Of a stretch of DNA of 13,935 nucleotides, positions 5,267 to 12,913 are shown piece after piece. Source of the stretch: JBDTNL01 sp039933785 (GTDB taxonomy: Bacteria; Acidobacteriota; Thermoanaerobaculia; Multivoradales; JAGPDF01); the NCBI GenBank assembly GCA_039933785.1, contig JBDTNL010000084.1, forward strand, positions 1 to 13,935, written 5' to 3'. The first letter of the stretch is position 1; every line of letters begins with the position of its first letter. Under the pieces are notes generated by a model that was given only the letters and a program-made list of their open reading frames with translations, had not been told where the DNA came from and made no database searches. A program made the position numbers and the translations under genes.

Positions 5267-6148
5267 TCACGGCCGCCAATTCGCCTCCACCGAGCTGCGG
5301 CTCAGCGTACCTACCCGGTCGACCCGGCTTCCCTGCGGCAGGTTGGAAGACGTGGATTCGGCAATGCCGCGGTCCATGGCCGCCAGGAACGTCGACCCGC
5401 TGCCTGACATTTGGACCCACGGAGCCCCCGCGGCACGAATGGCCTCCCTCACCACGCCGAGGCCCGGCGTGCAGGCGACCGCCGCAGGTTCGAGATCATT
5501 CCAACCTCCAAGGACCGTCGGTCCAGCAGGCACCTCGCCCGCCAGGAGCGCCTGCACGCAGGGCGCGAGCGGTGCGGGGAGGATCTCGCCCAGCGCACCG
5601 AAGACCTCACGGGTCGAAACCCCGAATGGAGGTACGACGATCCACATCTCGCCCTCCGGGATCTCCGCCAAAGGCAGGATCTCGTCTCCCCGACCTGCAC
5701 CCAGCGCCGTCCCGCCGGTGAGGAAATAGGGCACGTCCGCGCCGAGCTCACGCGCGATGGGGGCCAGTTCGAGGCGCCGCTCAGGCACACCGGTCAACTC
5801 GCGCAGTGCCAGCAACACCGTCGCAGCGTTGCTCGATCCTCCGCCGAGCCCTCCACCCACGGGGATTCGTTTCTCGATTCGAAGGCCGACGCCGGAGAGG
5901 CCACCGACATCGCCGCCGAACGTGGCGAGAAAAGCTCGCGCGGCACGGCTAGCCAGATTCTCCGGTCCCGCGAGACTCGGCGCGTCGATTTCGAGCCGGA
6001 CCCCAGAGCCGCCGACTTCCACCGAAAGGAGGTCGTGAAGATCGATGGTCTGAAACACCGTTCGCAGCTCGTGGTAGCCGTCGCCTCGCCGGCCCATCAC
6101 CTGCAGGTGCAGGTTTACCTTGGCGAAGCTACGAAACGTCGTCGGCAT
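5267..6148 (-). CDS. ispE: 4-diphosphocytidyl-2-C-methyl-D-erythritol kinase
   Basis: IspE is the GHMP-family kinase of the MEP isoprenoid pathway; it phosphorylates the 2-hydroxyl of CDP-methylerythritol with ATP. Starting at MPTTFRSFAKVNL the protein has 293 residues, close to the usual 280-290. Catalytic Lys10 lies in FAKVNL and Asp138 in LGADVPYFL. The ATP-binding loop PVGGGLGGGSSNAA is at 96-109 and the third GHMP motif MSGSGSTF at 247-254. The open frame runs 52 codons further upstream, but that extension overlaps lolB and is not IspE-like. The chosen ATG has an AAGG ribosome site 8 bases before it and overlaps the lolB 3' end by 20 bp. The lolB-ispE-prs order is as in E. coli. Confidence 0.96.
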   Translation of the reverse strand: MPTTFRSFAKVNLHLQVMGRRGDGYHELRTVFQTIDLHDLLSVEVGGSGVRLEIDAPSLAGPENLASRAARAFLATFGGDVGGLSGVGLRIEKRIPVGGGLGGGSSNAATVLLALRELTGVPERRLELAPIARELGADVPYFLTGGTALGAGRGDEILPLAEIPEGEMWIVVPPFGVSTREVFGALGEILPAPLAPCVQALLAGEVPAGPTVLGGWNDLEPAAVACTPGLGVVREAIRAAGAPWVQMSGSGSTFLAAMDRGIAESTSSNLPQGSRVDRVGTLSRSSVEANWRP

Positions 6149-6878
6149 TGCACGCGCCTTCTTCGAAATCGTGCGGCGGGACGAGCGCATGCAGTGGAAA
6201 CCGCGCGTCGTCGAAGGGTTCGACCAAATCCTCGCGCCAGCGCAACTGGGTCGCTCGGGAGCGGATCGACAGCACCGACTCGCCTTTCTCGCCGCTGCTC
6301 CCACGACCCCCGTTGCCGCGCAGGTACCAGACCGACGGCTGGCCGCTCTCCCACAACATCCACTGCTGCAGCTGCCCGTCCAGACCAGTCCAGGTCCACC
6401 GACGGTCTTCGCCCTGGCGGACCTCGGAAGCGCCGGGTGGGGCTTCGACGGGCAAGCGGCCGAGGAGGAGCCTCGGCACCCCGTTCAAGGGCAGACTCAA
6501 GCCGAGCCCACCCGGCAGGGACACCGAATCCGCCAGCAAACAGTAGCGGTGATTGCGTGAGTCCAGCAACAGACCGCGGCTACCATCCACCCGCAAGGAC
6601 CACACTGGACGTCCCGCGATGTCCGTCGTATCGATTTCATAGCGATCGGCAGCAGCCAGTCGAAGCACGATGCGGAGGCTGGCTTCGCCCTCCGGGCCGC
6701 GCACCTGCGCACGCAGCAGGCGCTGCGTTCCTAGGGCCGATGCCGGGAGCGCGGAATAGCTCGTCGGCGAGATGCCGGTCGACGCCCCAGGAACAACACC
6801 GCGATTCGCGCTGCAAGAGACCGTCAACAGGACCAGCCCGGCCAACAGGACGTGGGGCCGATCCACGCGGCGTCCCAC
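6129..6878 (-). CDS. LolB-like outer-membrane lipoprotein (DUF4292-type candidate)
   Basis: Taking the GTG at 6876-6878, the protein has 249 residues and begins with a lipoprotein-like signal: basic MGRRVDRPH, a hydrophobic core, then LLTVSC with Cys22 as the lipidated residue. Thr at -3 is unusual for a lipobox. Ser at +2 would favour outer-membrane sorting. The mature part looks like a LolB/LolA-type beta domain: AQVRGPEGEASLRIVLRLAAADRYEI, IAGRPVWSLRVDGSRGLLL, then strands ending WMLWESGQPSVWYL. LolB receives lipoproteins from LolA and inserts them in the outer membrane. The identity rests mainly on architecture and on its place before ispE, as in E. coli. A GTG at 6864-6866 is an alternative start. 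The open frame reaches 7115, but that part is antisense-like and overlaps the TPR gene. Confidence 0.68.
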   Translation of the reverse strand: MGRRVDRPHVLLAGLVLLTVSCSANRGVVPGASTGISPTSYSALPASALGTQRLLRAQVRGPEGEASLRIVLRLAAADRYEIDTTDIAGRPVWSLRVDGSRGLLLDSRNHRYCLLADSVSLPGGLGLSLPLNGVPRLLLGRLPVEAPPGASEVRQGEDRRWTWTGLDGQLQQWMLWESGQPSVWYLRGNGGRGSSGEKGESVLSIRSRATQLRWREDLVEPFDDARFPLHALVPPHDFEEGACNADDVS

Positions 6879-6886
6879 GGAGGAGC

Positions 6887-8860
6887 TCAGGATCCGCCGG
6901 GGAGATCGCGCAGCTTGCGCTCGACCTGCACTGAATTCTCGCCGCCGAGGTCGAGCACCTTGCGATACGTCGAACGGGCCTTCTGCGTGTCGCCGACCTT
7001 GGCGTAGGTATCGCCCAGGTGCTCGCAGACCGTCGGGTCCTCGGGCATGAGGCCCGCGGCGCGCTCGAGATACTGACGGGCACGGTCGTACTGGCCGAGT
7101 TGGAAATGAGCCCAACCGAGCGAATCGACGTAGGCGCCGTTGTCGGGGTCGAGCTCGACCGCACGCTCGGCCATGCTCAGCGCTTCCTGCAGATTCTCGC
7201 CGTGCTCGGCCAGCATGTACCCGAGGTAGTTGAGCGCCGACGCGTTGTCCGGCTCCTTGGCGAGGATCCCGCGCAGCAGCGTCACCGCGGGCGTCCGCTG
7301 GCCTGTCCGCTCATAGGCCGAGGCCAGGCGGTACTGCACGTCGACGGACTCGGGCTCGCGCGCCCGCGCCTGCTCGAGCAGAGGGATCGACCCGGCGAAA
7401 TCCTCCAGGCGCTGGCGTGCATCGGCGGCCTGCAGCAGCCCTTCGTCACCGGGCAGGGCTTCCAAGCGGCTGAAGCAGTCTCGCGCTTGATCGGTCCGCG
7501 ATAAGCGCTGCAAGATCTCGCAACGCTTGGCCGCGAAGGCCGGTGCGGTGTGGCCGTCGAGCAGCGCCAACGCGTCGTCGCCGCGCTTGGCCTCGACCCG
7601 GGCGTCGACCACGATGAACACCGCTTCGTCCGCCCATTCGGCGCTCGCCTTGGCGGCCATGAGCGGGGTCAGGACCTTCTCGGCGCGCTCCCATTCCTTG
7701 CCGCGCATGGCCGACAGCGCCAACGCGATGCGCAGGCGATCGGCGGTGTCGCGAGTACTCTGCTTGCCATCCTTGGCCGCGGCGGCTTCCAGTCGGTTGA
7801 GCGTTTCCTGGAGGTACCCCTCGGCCTCGGCGCGGCGGCCTTGGCGCTCGACGACCCGCGACAGGTTGAGCGCGAAATCGGCATTCTCGGGCTGCGCTTG
7901 CGCCAAGGCTGCAAACTCGCGCTCGGCATCCGCGGTGCGGGCGAGCGCGGCGTAAACCAGCGCCCGCAGATACTTTCCTCCGACATAGCCCGGCTCGGCG
8001 GCCAGCAACGGCTCGAGCTCGGCTAGCGCCCCCTCGAGGTCGCCCGACCGATACTCCTCGATCGCCAAGCGCCGCCGCACGTCGGAGCTCGACCGTTGCT
8101 CTCCGGTCGCGCCGCGCAGGAGCTCGGTCGAGCCGTGATGATCCCCGGCATCGCCTGCCAGATCGGCGAGTGCAAGTCGGCTCGCAAGATCGCTTGGATC
8201 CCCGTCCAGGCGCACGCGAAGCAACTTCGCCGCCTCATCCCTGCGCTCCGCTTTGAGCAGTGCATCGAGCAGCATCGACGACAGAGCCGTCGAATCGGGC
8301 CGCAAACGCGACGCCGTGGTCAAGACATCGGCCGCTTTGCCCGCCTCGCCCTGCTCCAGGTAAATCTGGCCCAACGCGCCCAGGGTGGGCAGGTCTTCGG
8401 GCGCTTGCGTCAGGATGCCTTCGAACGCGGCGCGTGCCTCGGAGACCGCCTTGGGATCCGTTTCCGCGAGCCCCAGCTCGGACTGCCCGAGGACTCGCAA
8501 GACGTCGACATCCTGCGGAGCGAGGGCCGCCGCGGCCTTCGCCTGCTCGACCGCTCGCCGCACTCCCGCCACGCGATCGCCCGCCGAGTACTCCGCCTGG
8601 CGGAGCAACAGCGAGGCGTATTCCAAGTGCAGGTAAGGATCGTTCGGTGCCAACCGGAGAGCGCGCTCGTAGGCCGCGATTGCCTCGTGCGCTGAGCCTT
8701 CGAGCGCCAGCATCTTGCCGGTCGAAAACTCGAACGCGGCGGCCGCAGCCGGATCTGGCGCGGCCGGCGAGGCGACGGCAGCGGTAGGAGCAGCCGCAGC
8801 GCCGCCGGCGAGTCCGAGTGCAGCTAAAACCAGGCAGAACGCTGCGGGCCAAGGCCTCAT
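6887..8860 (-). CDS. Secreted tetratricopeptide-repeat protein
   Basis: This 657-residue protein has a signal peptide (about 1-24, MRPWPAAFCLVLAALGLAGG then AAAA), an Ala/Pro-rich stretch to about 40, and TPR repeats throughout. The clearest are EAIAAYERALRLAPNDPYLH (about 58-77), near AFEGILTQAPEDLPTLGALG, and the C-terminal run NASALNYLGYMLAEHG, ALSMAERAVELDPDNGAYVD, GWAHFQLGQYDRARQYLERA. TPRs form superhelical protein-binding scaffolds. The signal peptide places this one in the periplasm or at the inner face of the outer membrane. The lolB-like gene starts 8 bp after its stop. TPR-lolB-ispE neighbours are common in Gram-negatives, suggesting a role in envelope assembly; the partner is unknown. 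A weak promoter (TTGTAA, 15-base spacer, TATGCT at 8875-8880) may lie just upstream. Confidence 0.9.
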   Translation of the reverse strand: MRPWPAAFCLVLAALGLAGGAAAAPTAAVASPAAPDPAAAAAFEFSTGKMLALEGSAHEAIAAYERALRLAPNDPYLHLEYASLLLRQAEYSAGDRVAGVRRAVEQAKAAAALAPQDVDVLRVLGQSELGLAETDPKAVSEARAAFEGILTQAPEDLPTLGALGQIYLEQGEAGKAADVLTTASRLRPDSTALSSMLLDALLKAERRDEAAKLLRVRLDGDPSDLASRLALADLAGDAGDHHGSTELLRGATGEQRSSSDVRRRLAIEEYRSGDLEGALAELEPLLAAEPGYVGGKYLRALVYAALARTADAEREFAALAQAQPENADFALNLSRVVERQGRRAEAEGYLQETLNRLEAAAAKDGKQSTRDTADRLRIALALSAMRGKEWERAEKVLTPLMAAKASAEWADEAVFIVVDARVEAKRGDDALALLDGHTAPAFAAKRCEILQRLSRTDQARDCFSRLEALPGDEGLLQAADARQRLEDFAGSIPLLEQARAREPESVDVQYRLASAYERTGQRTPAVTLLRGILAKEPDNASALNYLGYMLAEHGENLQEALSMAERAVELDPDNGAYVDSLGWAHFQLGQYDRARQYLERAAGLMPEDPTVCEHLGDTYAKVGDTQKARSTYRKVLDLGGENSVQVERKLRDLPGGS

Positions 8861-8894
8861 TACGGCCTGAAGATAGCATAGCGACGCCGTCCTC

Positions 8895-8924
8895 TTTACA
8901 AAGCCACAGTCTTCTATCTATACT
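8895..8924 (+). promoter_or_regulatory. Sigma-70-type promoter of the MshEN-domain gene
   Basis: TTTACA (8895-8900, five of six matches to TTGACA) is followed after 18 bases by TATACT (8919-8924, five of six matches to TATAAT). Transcription would begin near 8931, about 41 bases before the GTG start. It stands out as an AT-rich island in the 111-bp divergent spacer between the TPR gene and this one. Confidence 0.72.
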
Positions 8925-8971
8925 TTGCCGGCTCGAATAACTAACGTGATCCCAAGGATTTAGAGAGAACT

Positions 8972-10417
8972 GTGGCACCTCCAAAACCCCGCAGAATAGG
9001 TGAGATCCTGCTCGAACGCGGGTGGATCACCCACGAGCAGTTGTTTCGCGCACTGGAGAAGCAGCAGCTGAGCGGCGGCCGTCTCGGCACCTCTCTGATC
9101 GAGATCGAGGCGCTGTCGGAAGAGCTTCTCCTCCAGGCTCTCGCCGAGCAGCAGCGCATCCCCTCCGCCAGCATCGACGAGCTGCGCAGCATCGCCACCG
9201 AGATCCTCGGCCTCGTCCCGGCCCGGGTCGCGGTGCGCTGCCGCGCGATTCCATTCCGGCTCGCCGGCAGCCAGATCCACGTCGCCATGATGGACGTGAA
9301 GAATCTAGCCTTCCAGGACGAGCTGGCCTTCGTCACCGCCAAGCGCGTCAAGGTCTACATCTGCAGCGAGGCGCGCATCTCGGAAGCGCTCGAGAAGTTC
9401 TATGACCAGCAGTGCTCGACGCGGATCGCGCAGCTCCTCGATCGCTTGAATCGCGCGCGGTACCTGTGGGATCGCGGTGTCGAGAAACCGATCGAACGCG
9501 GCGGCCCGGGAGAGAACTCCGCGATCTTCGTCTCTGCCGACAAGGCGCTCGGACCTGGACTGCTGTCGGAGACCGTGCGCGTTCTGCCCATCGGCGCGGA
9601 GCCCGCGAGCGCTCCCGTGGCTGCACCTGCTGCACCTGCTCCACCGGCTCCGGCGGCTCCGCCTCCGGTCGCTCGAGCGGCCGCGGCTCCGGGCCAGTTC
9701 GAAACCCGGGTGGCGAACCCGGCGGCGATGGCCTCGACGTCGTTCGCTCCCGTGTCGGCCCCGATTTCGTCGGCGCCGGCCGCCGCTGCAGCGCCGTTGG
9801 AGGACATCACTCGCATCGTGCCGCCGCCGCCGCTTACGTTGCCCGAGAAACCCGAGACGAAGGCCTCCGCTGCGAAGAGCAAGGCCGCGGCGAAGCAGGC
9901 CTCACCGGCCCCCGCGGGTGGCGATGACCTGAGCGCCGCGGAGTTCGAGGCTCGCCTCTTGAGCCCCAAAGATCGCGAAGAAGTGGGCAGCACGCTGGTG
10001 CGCTTCCTCGCCCAGTCGTTCTCGCGCGTGGCGCTCTTCGTGGTGCGCCCCGACGCGGTGTCCGGCTGGGTCGGCCGCGGCTCCGACCTCGACACCAAGG
10101 CTCTGGGTGAGTTTCGCGCCGAGTTCACCCAGCCCTCGGTGTTTCTGAATCTGAAGCAGGGCGGCGACTACTTCCTCGGCCCGTTGCCTCCCATGCCGGT
10201 GCATCGCGATCTCGCCCGTTGCTGGGGTGGGGAGATGCCGCGGGAGTCGCTGATCCTCCCCATCCGGCTCAAGGGCAGGTTAGTGACACTCATCTATGCC
10301 GACCGCGGCGCGGACGGCCTGGCGGGCATCGAGGTCGAGGACTTCCAGCGCCTCGCCGCGAAGACCGCGATCGCCTTCGAACTCTGTATCATGCGCAACA
10401 AGCTCCGCAATGCCTGA
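8972..10417 (+). CDS. MshEN (GspE N-terminal) domain protein with Pro/Ala linker and GAF-like C-terminus
   Basis: This 481-residue protein starts at GTG 8972; an in-frame stop at 8942 rules out an earlier start. Residues 8-31 (RIGEILLERGWITHEQLFRA...) and 37-60 (RLGTSLIEIEALSEELLLQA...) are two copies of the 24-residue RLGxxL...L..AL..Q motif, separated by exactly 5 residues. This is the arrangement of the c-di-GMP-binding MshEN domain known from type II secretion and type IV pilus ATPases. The second copy has Glu46 where Gly is usual. The domain continues to about 145. Residues about 209-318 are Ala/Pro-rich linker. Residues about 320-481 look GAF-like (SRVALFVVRPDAVSGWVGRG; LILPIRLKGRLVTLIYADRG). 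No ATPase (Walker) motifs occur. It is probably a cytoplasmic signalling or regulatory protein; its target is unknown. Confidence 0.85.
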   Translation: MAPPKPRRIGEILLERGWITHEQLFRALEKQQLSGGRLGTSLIEIEALSEELLLQALAEQQRIPSASIDELRSIATEILGLVPARVAVRCRAIPFRLAGSQIHVAMMDVKNLAFQDELAFVTAKRVKVYICSEARISEALEKFYDQQCSTRIAQLLDRLNRARYLWDRGVEKPIERGGPGENSAIFVSADKALGPGLLSETVRVLPIGAEPASAPVAAPAAPAPPAPAAPPPVARAAAAPGQFETRVANPAAMASTSFAPVSAPISSAPAAAAAPLEDITRIVPPPPLTLPEKPETKASAAKSKAAAKQASPAPAGGDDLSAAEFEARLLSPKDREEVGSTLVRFLAQSFSRVALFVVRPDAVSGWVGRGSDLDTKALGEFRAEFTQPSVFLNLKQGGDYFLGPLPPMPVHRDLARCWGGEMPRESLILPIRLKGRLVTLIYADRGADGLAGIEVEDFQRLAAKTAIAFELCIMRNKLRNA

Positions 10418-10427
10418 GGTTTACGCA

Positions 10428-10456
10428 TTGACACCCCTGGGGTCGGTTGTTATTGT
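10428..10456 (+). promoter_or_regulatory. Promoter of the HU-family gene, with palindromic spacer
   Basis: A perfect -35 TTGACA (10428-10433) is followed after 17 bases by TATTGT (10451-10456, four of six matches). The start point would be near 10463, about 24 bases before the gene. The spacer begins with the palindrome CCCCTGGGG (10434-10442), which could be an operator. Confidence 0.72.
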
Positions 10457-10486
10457 CCCGCCTTCCGTATCCGGCTCAGGAAACGC

Positions 10487-10762
10487 GTGTGCCCGATGAT
10501 CAAAGCCGACATCGTCAATAAAGTTGCGGACCTATCGGACGTGTCGCGCGTCAAGGCAGCGCTCGCGGTGGATACGATCATCGATGCCATGAAGGAAGCC
10601 TTGCGGATCGGCAAGCGGATCGAGTTGCGAGGTTTCGGAGTATTCCAGGTCCGGGACCGCAAGAAGGGCGTCGGCCGCAATCCCAAGACCGGGGTCGAAG
10701 TCGCGATCACTCCCGGCAAGACCGTTCGCTTCAAGCCTGGGAAAGAGCTCAAGAACATCTGA
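10487..10762 (+). CDS. HU/IHF family DNA-binding protein
   Basis: This 91-residue protein belongs to the HU/IHF family of dimeric, DNA-bending nucleoid proteins. The N-terminal helical part is MIKADIVNKVADLSDVSRVK, followed by RIELRGFGVFQVRDRKKG and the family signature GRNPKTG (63-69) in the DNA-binding arm. The C-terminus is PGKTVRFKPGKELKNI. AGGA at 10478-10481 is well spaced (5 bases) from the GTG at 10487, which supports the MCPMIKAD start; the ATG at 10496 would give the more usual MIKAD start with a 14-base gap. Whether it acts as HU or as an IHF-like subunit cannot be decided from sequence alone. No terminator is apparent in 10763-10827. Confidence 0.95.
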   Translation: MCPMIKADIVNKVADLSDVSRVKAALAVDTIIDAMKEALRIGKRIELRGFGVFQVRDRKKGVGRNPKTGVEVAITPGKTVRFKPGKELKNI

Positions 10763-10827
10763 GCTGTTTCTACTGCTTTTCTTCCGGCAGGGCCTCTGGT
10801 GAACGGTGCTGACATGCGGGTGAGGCG

Positions 10828-11856
10828 TTGAGCGGACCCGACGATTCGCATCTTTCGGGGGCTTCGCGCGGACAATCGTTTCGGTTCGACTTGCTGCCCG
10901 CTCCCGGGGATCCTCAGCCTCCCGTTGTCGAGCGACCTCGCTATGCGCGGGCGATCCTTCTTTTCCTTCTGACAGTCGCGACTTCGACGACCCTAGCGCC
11001 GGCCTGGTTGCTCTGGACTCGCTCCGACGTGGTGAGCGACCTCGACGCGATGCTCACTCCGGGTCTGGTGGCACGAGTTTGGAGCGATCCGGTGCTTCGC
11101 GGCCTGGGGCTCAAGATCGCGTTGCCTACCTTGTTCATTCTTCTCTGCCATGAGTTCGGCCACTACATCGCTTGCCGCAGGTATCGCGTGCAGGCCACCT
11201 TGCCCTACTTTCTTCCAGCGCCGTTCGGGTTCGGCTCGCTGGGCGCGTTCATCCGCATCAAGAGTCCGTTGCGAAGCTTCCGTGAGCTTTTCGACGTCGG
11301 TTTCTCGGGGCCGGCGGCCGGATTCGTCGCGCTGCTCCCATGGCTGTTCTACGGACTCGCGCATTCGACGCCGGTTCCCCTCACTGGGGCGGCTCCGCAT
11401 GCCTCGGTGGCGGGGCTCGAGTCCGCGCTGCTGGTGCCGGGCCGCTGTCTCGCGATTCAACTCGCCGCCCTGCCGTTTCATGGTTGGCTGCCGAGCAACG
11501 TGGCGCTCAACCTGCACCCGTTCGCGCTTGCGGCGTGGATCGGGCTCTTCGCGACCGCGCTCAACCTCTTGCCCTTGGGACAACTCGACGGCGGACACAT
11601 TCTTTACGCGGCAATCGGACGTCGTCAGCATCGACTCGCCTGGCCTCTTTGGGCGGTGCTCGCGGGGCTCGCCTTCTACTGGCCCGGGTGGGGACTATGG
11701 TGCGGTTTGCTGCTCTTCATGGGCGTCAAGCACCCGGCGGTTTGGGATGAGTCTCAGCCCCTCGATTCGAGGCGGCGATGGCTCGCGCTTTCGGCCCTGG
11801 TCCTTTTCGTGCTGTGCTTCATGCCCGTGCCCTTGCGCACGGTGCCCCTACCCTGA
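10828..11856 (+). CDS. M50 family site-2-type intramembrane metalloprotease
   Basis: This polytopic inner-membrane protein of 342 residues has the zinc motif HEFGH at 108-112 and the second metal-ligand motif NLLPLGQLDGG at 246-256 (Asp254), the hallmarks of S2P-type M50 proteases. Around them are several hydrophobic helices: about 40-62, 96-118, 160-178, 200-215, 232-250, 270-300 and 318-335. DVGFSGPAAGF (156-166) is also typical of the family. No PDZ domain is visible, so it is unlike RseP and closer to the small membrane-only or EGY-like group. The likely start is TTG 10828, preceded by GTGAGG; an in-frame TGA at 10810 leaves no upstream alternative. Such proteases cleave membrane-bound regulators or clear membrane peptides; the substrate is unknown. 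Confidence 0.92.
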   Translation: MSGPDDSHLSGASRGQSFRFDLLPAPGDPQPPVVERPRYARAILLFLLTVATSTTLAPAWLLWTRSDVVSDLDAMLTPGLVARVWSDPVLRGLGLKIALPTLFILLCHEFGHYIACRRYRVQATLPYFLPAPFGFGSLGAFIRIKSPLRSFRELFDVGFSGPAAGFVALLPWLFYGLAHSTPVPLTGAAPHASVAGLESALLVPGRCLAIQLAALPFHGWLPSNVALNLHPFALAAWIGLFATALNLLPLGQLDGGHILYAAIGRRQHRLAWPLWAVLAGLAFYWPGWGLWCGLLLFMGVKHPAVWDESQPLDSRRRWLALSALVLFVLCFMPVPLRTVPLP

Positions 11857-11864
11857 ACTTCTGG

Positions 11865-12305
11865 TCAGCGCACGTCGAGCACAAACGTCACCGGGCCGTC
11901 GTTAACCAGCTCCACTTCCATGTGGGCGCGGAACCTGCCCGTTGCCACGCTCGCACCGCGGGCGCGCAACCCCTCCACCAGCGCTTCGATCAGAGGCTCG
12001 GCGTCGGCCGGCGGTGCGGCGCCGTCGAACGAAGGCCGGCGCCCGCGTTCGAGCGAACCGGCGAGGGTGAACTGCGAGACCACCAGGAATTCGCCGTTCA
12101 CCGCGGCGGCATCGAGGTTCATCTTGCCGTCGGCGTCCTCGAAGATCCGCAGTCCGATGAGCTTTCCGATCGCCGCTCTCACCTGATCGCGTCCGTCGCC
12201 GCGCTCGATTCCGGCCAGGATCAAGATCCCGCGCCCGATCTCGCCGACGGTCTCCGTGCCAACTCGAACAGAGGCTCGCGAGACTCGCTGCAAGATCAGT
12301 CGCAT
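11865..12305 (-). CDS. dtd: D-aminoacyl-tRNA deacylase
   Basis: Dtd hydrolyses D-amino acids (and glycine) mischarged on tRNA, protecting translation from wrong chirality. The 146-residue protein matches the family length. Motifs are MRLILQRVSRASVRV at the N-terminus, KMNLD (61-65), the active-site SQFTLAG with Thr80 (77-83), and the Gly-cisPro motif NDGPVTF (135-141). The open frame extends upstream to 12887, but that part is antisense to ssb; MRLILQRV at 12305 is the family start. It converges with the M50 gene (8 bp between the stops) and diverges from ssb. The ribosome site is weak. Confidence 0.96.
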   Translation of the reverse strand: MRLILQRVSRASVRVGTETVGEIGRGILILAGIERGDGRDQVRAAIGKLIGLRIFEDADGKMNLDAAAVNGEFLVVSQFTLAGSLERGRRPSFDGAAPPADAEPLIEALVEGLRARGASVATGRFRAHMEVELVNDGPVTFVLDVR

Positions 12306-12328
12306 GGAAGGCGTCTCTAGGAATGTAG

Positions 12329-12355
12329 TGAACAGGAACGTGCGATCGCTATGAT
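12329..12355 (+). promoter_or_regulatory. Candidate ssb promoter in the dtd-ssb divergent spacer
   Basis: TATGAT (12350-12355) matches the -10 consensus in five of six positions. TGAACA (12329-12334) is a possible -35 but the spacer is only 15 bases. The palindrome GCGATCGC (12342-12349) abuts the -10. No LexA-like box was recognised. The start would be near 12362, giving a leader of about 67 bases. Confidence 0.35.
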
Positions 12356-12428
12356 AACTTCCGCACGCTTCGAACCCAGCCGGCGAGCCCGAATCGGAGC
12401 ACGCGGCGCACACAACGAGGAGAGCATC

Positions 12429-12875
12429 ATGGTGAACAAAGTCATCTTGGTAGGCAACCTGGGGCGCGACCCCGAAGTCCGGACGACGCCGAACGGACAG
12501 ACCGTGGCTAGCTTCACGCTCGCCACCAGCCGGCGATGGAAGGACAAGGACGGTCAGCGTCAAGAGCAGACCGAGTGGCACAACATCGTGGTCTGGGGCC
12601 GCCAGGCGGAGACTGCCGGCCAGTACCTCGTGAAGGGCAAGCAGGTGTTCGTCGAAGGGCGCTTGCAGACGCGCTCGTGGGAAGACAAGACCAGCGGCGA
12701 GAAGCGCTACAAGACCGAAGTCGTGTGCGAGAACTTCCAGATGCTGGGCGGCCGCGGTGACGCGGGCGGAGCCAGCCGCTCGGGCGGCGGCGAGACCGCC
12801 CACACGGAGCCCGAAGATCCACAATTCCACGGCGCCGCCGGCGGCGGCATGGACGACGACGACATTCCGTTCTGA
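12429..12875 (+). CDS. ssb: Single-stranded DNA-binding protein
   Basis: SSB coats single-stranded DNA in replication, repair and recombination and recruits partners through its acidic tail. The 148-residue protein begins MVNKVILVGNLGRDPEVR and has the OB-fold landmarks FTLATSRRWKDKDG (29-42), TEWHNIVVWG (48-57), YLVKGKQVFVEGRLQTRSW (66-84) and KTEVVCENFQML (95-106). A Gly/Ser linker follows, then the terminal partner-binding motif MDDDDIPF. The start is set by AGGAGAG four bases before ATG 12429; the 26-codon upstream extension of the frame is not SSB-like. Confidence 0.98.
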   Translation: MVNKVILVGNLGRDPEVRTTPNGQTVASFTLATSRRWKDKDGQRQEQTEWHNIVVWGRQAETAGQYLVKGKQVFVEGRLQTRSWEDKTSGEKRYKTEVVCENFQMLGGRGDAGGASRSGGGETAHTEPEDPQFHGAAGGGMDDDDIPF

Positions 12876-12913
12876 ACCACTCCCCACGCCTCACGTGGTA
12901 CCCTGAAAGCCTC

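Noticed and set aside
6149..6304. 52-codon upstream extension of ispE
   Set aside because: It overlaps lolB in another frame and does not resemble IspE; the internal ATG has a good ribosome site and the family N-terminus.
5411..6934. Plus-strand 507-codon open frame
   Set aside because: It is antisense to ispE and the LolB-like gene; Arg/Pro/Ser-rich translation with no domain.
12306..12887. N-terminal extension of dtd on the minus strand
   Set aside because: It is antisense to ssb; the family start MRLILQRV is at 12305.
12880..12900. CCACG/CGTGG inverted repeat after ssb as a terminator
   Set aside because: Only 5 bp of stem and no T-tract; too weak to call.
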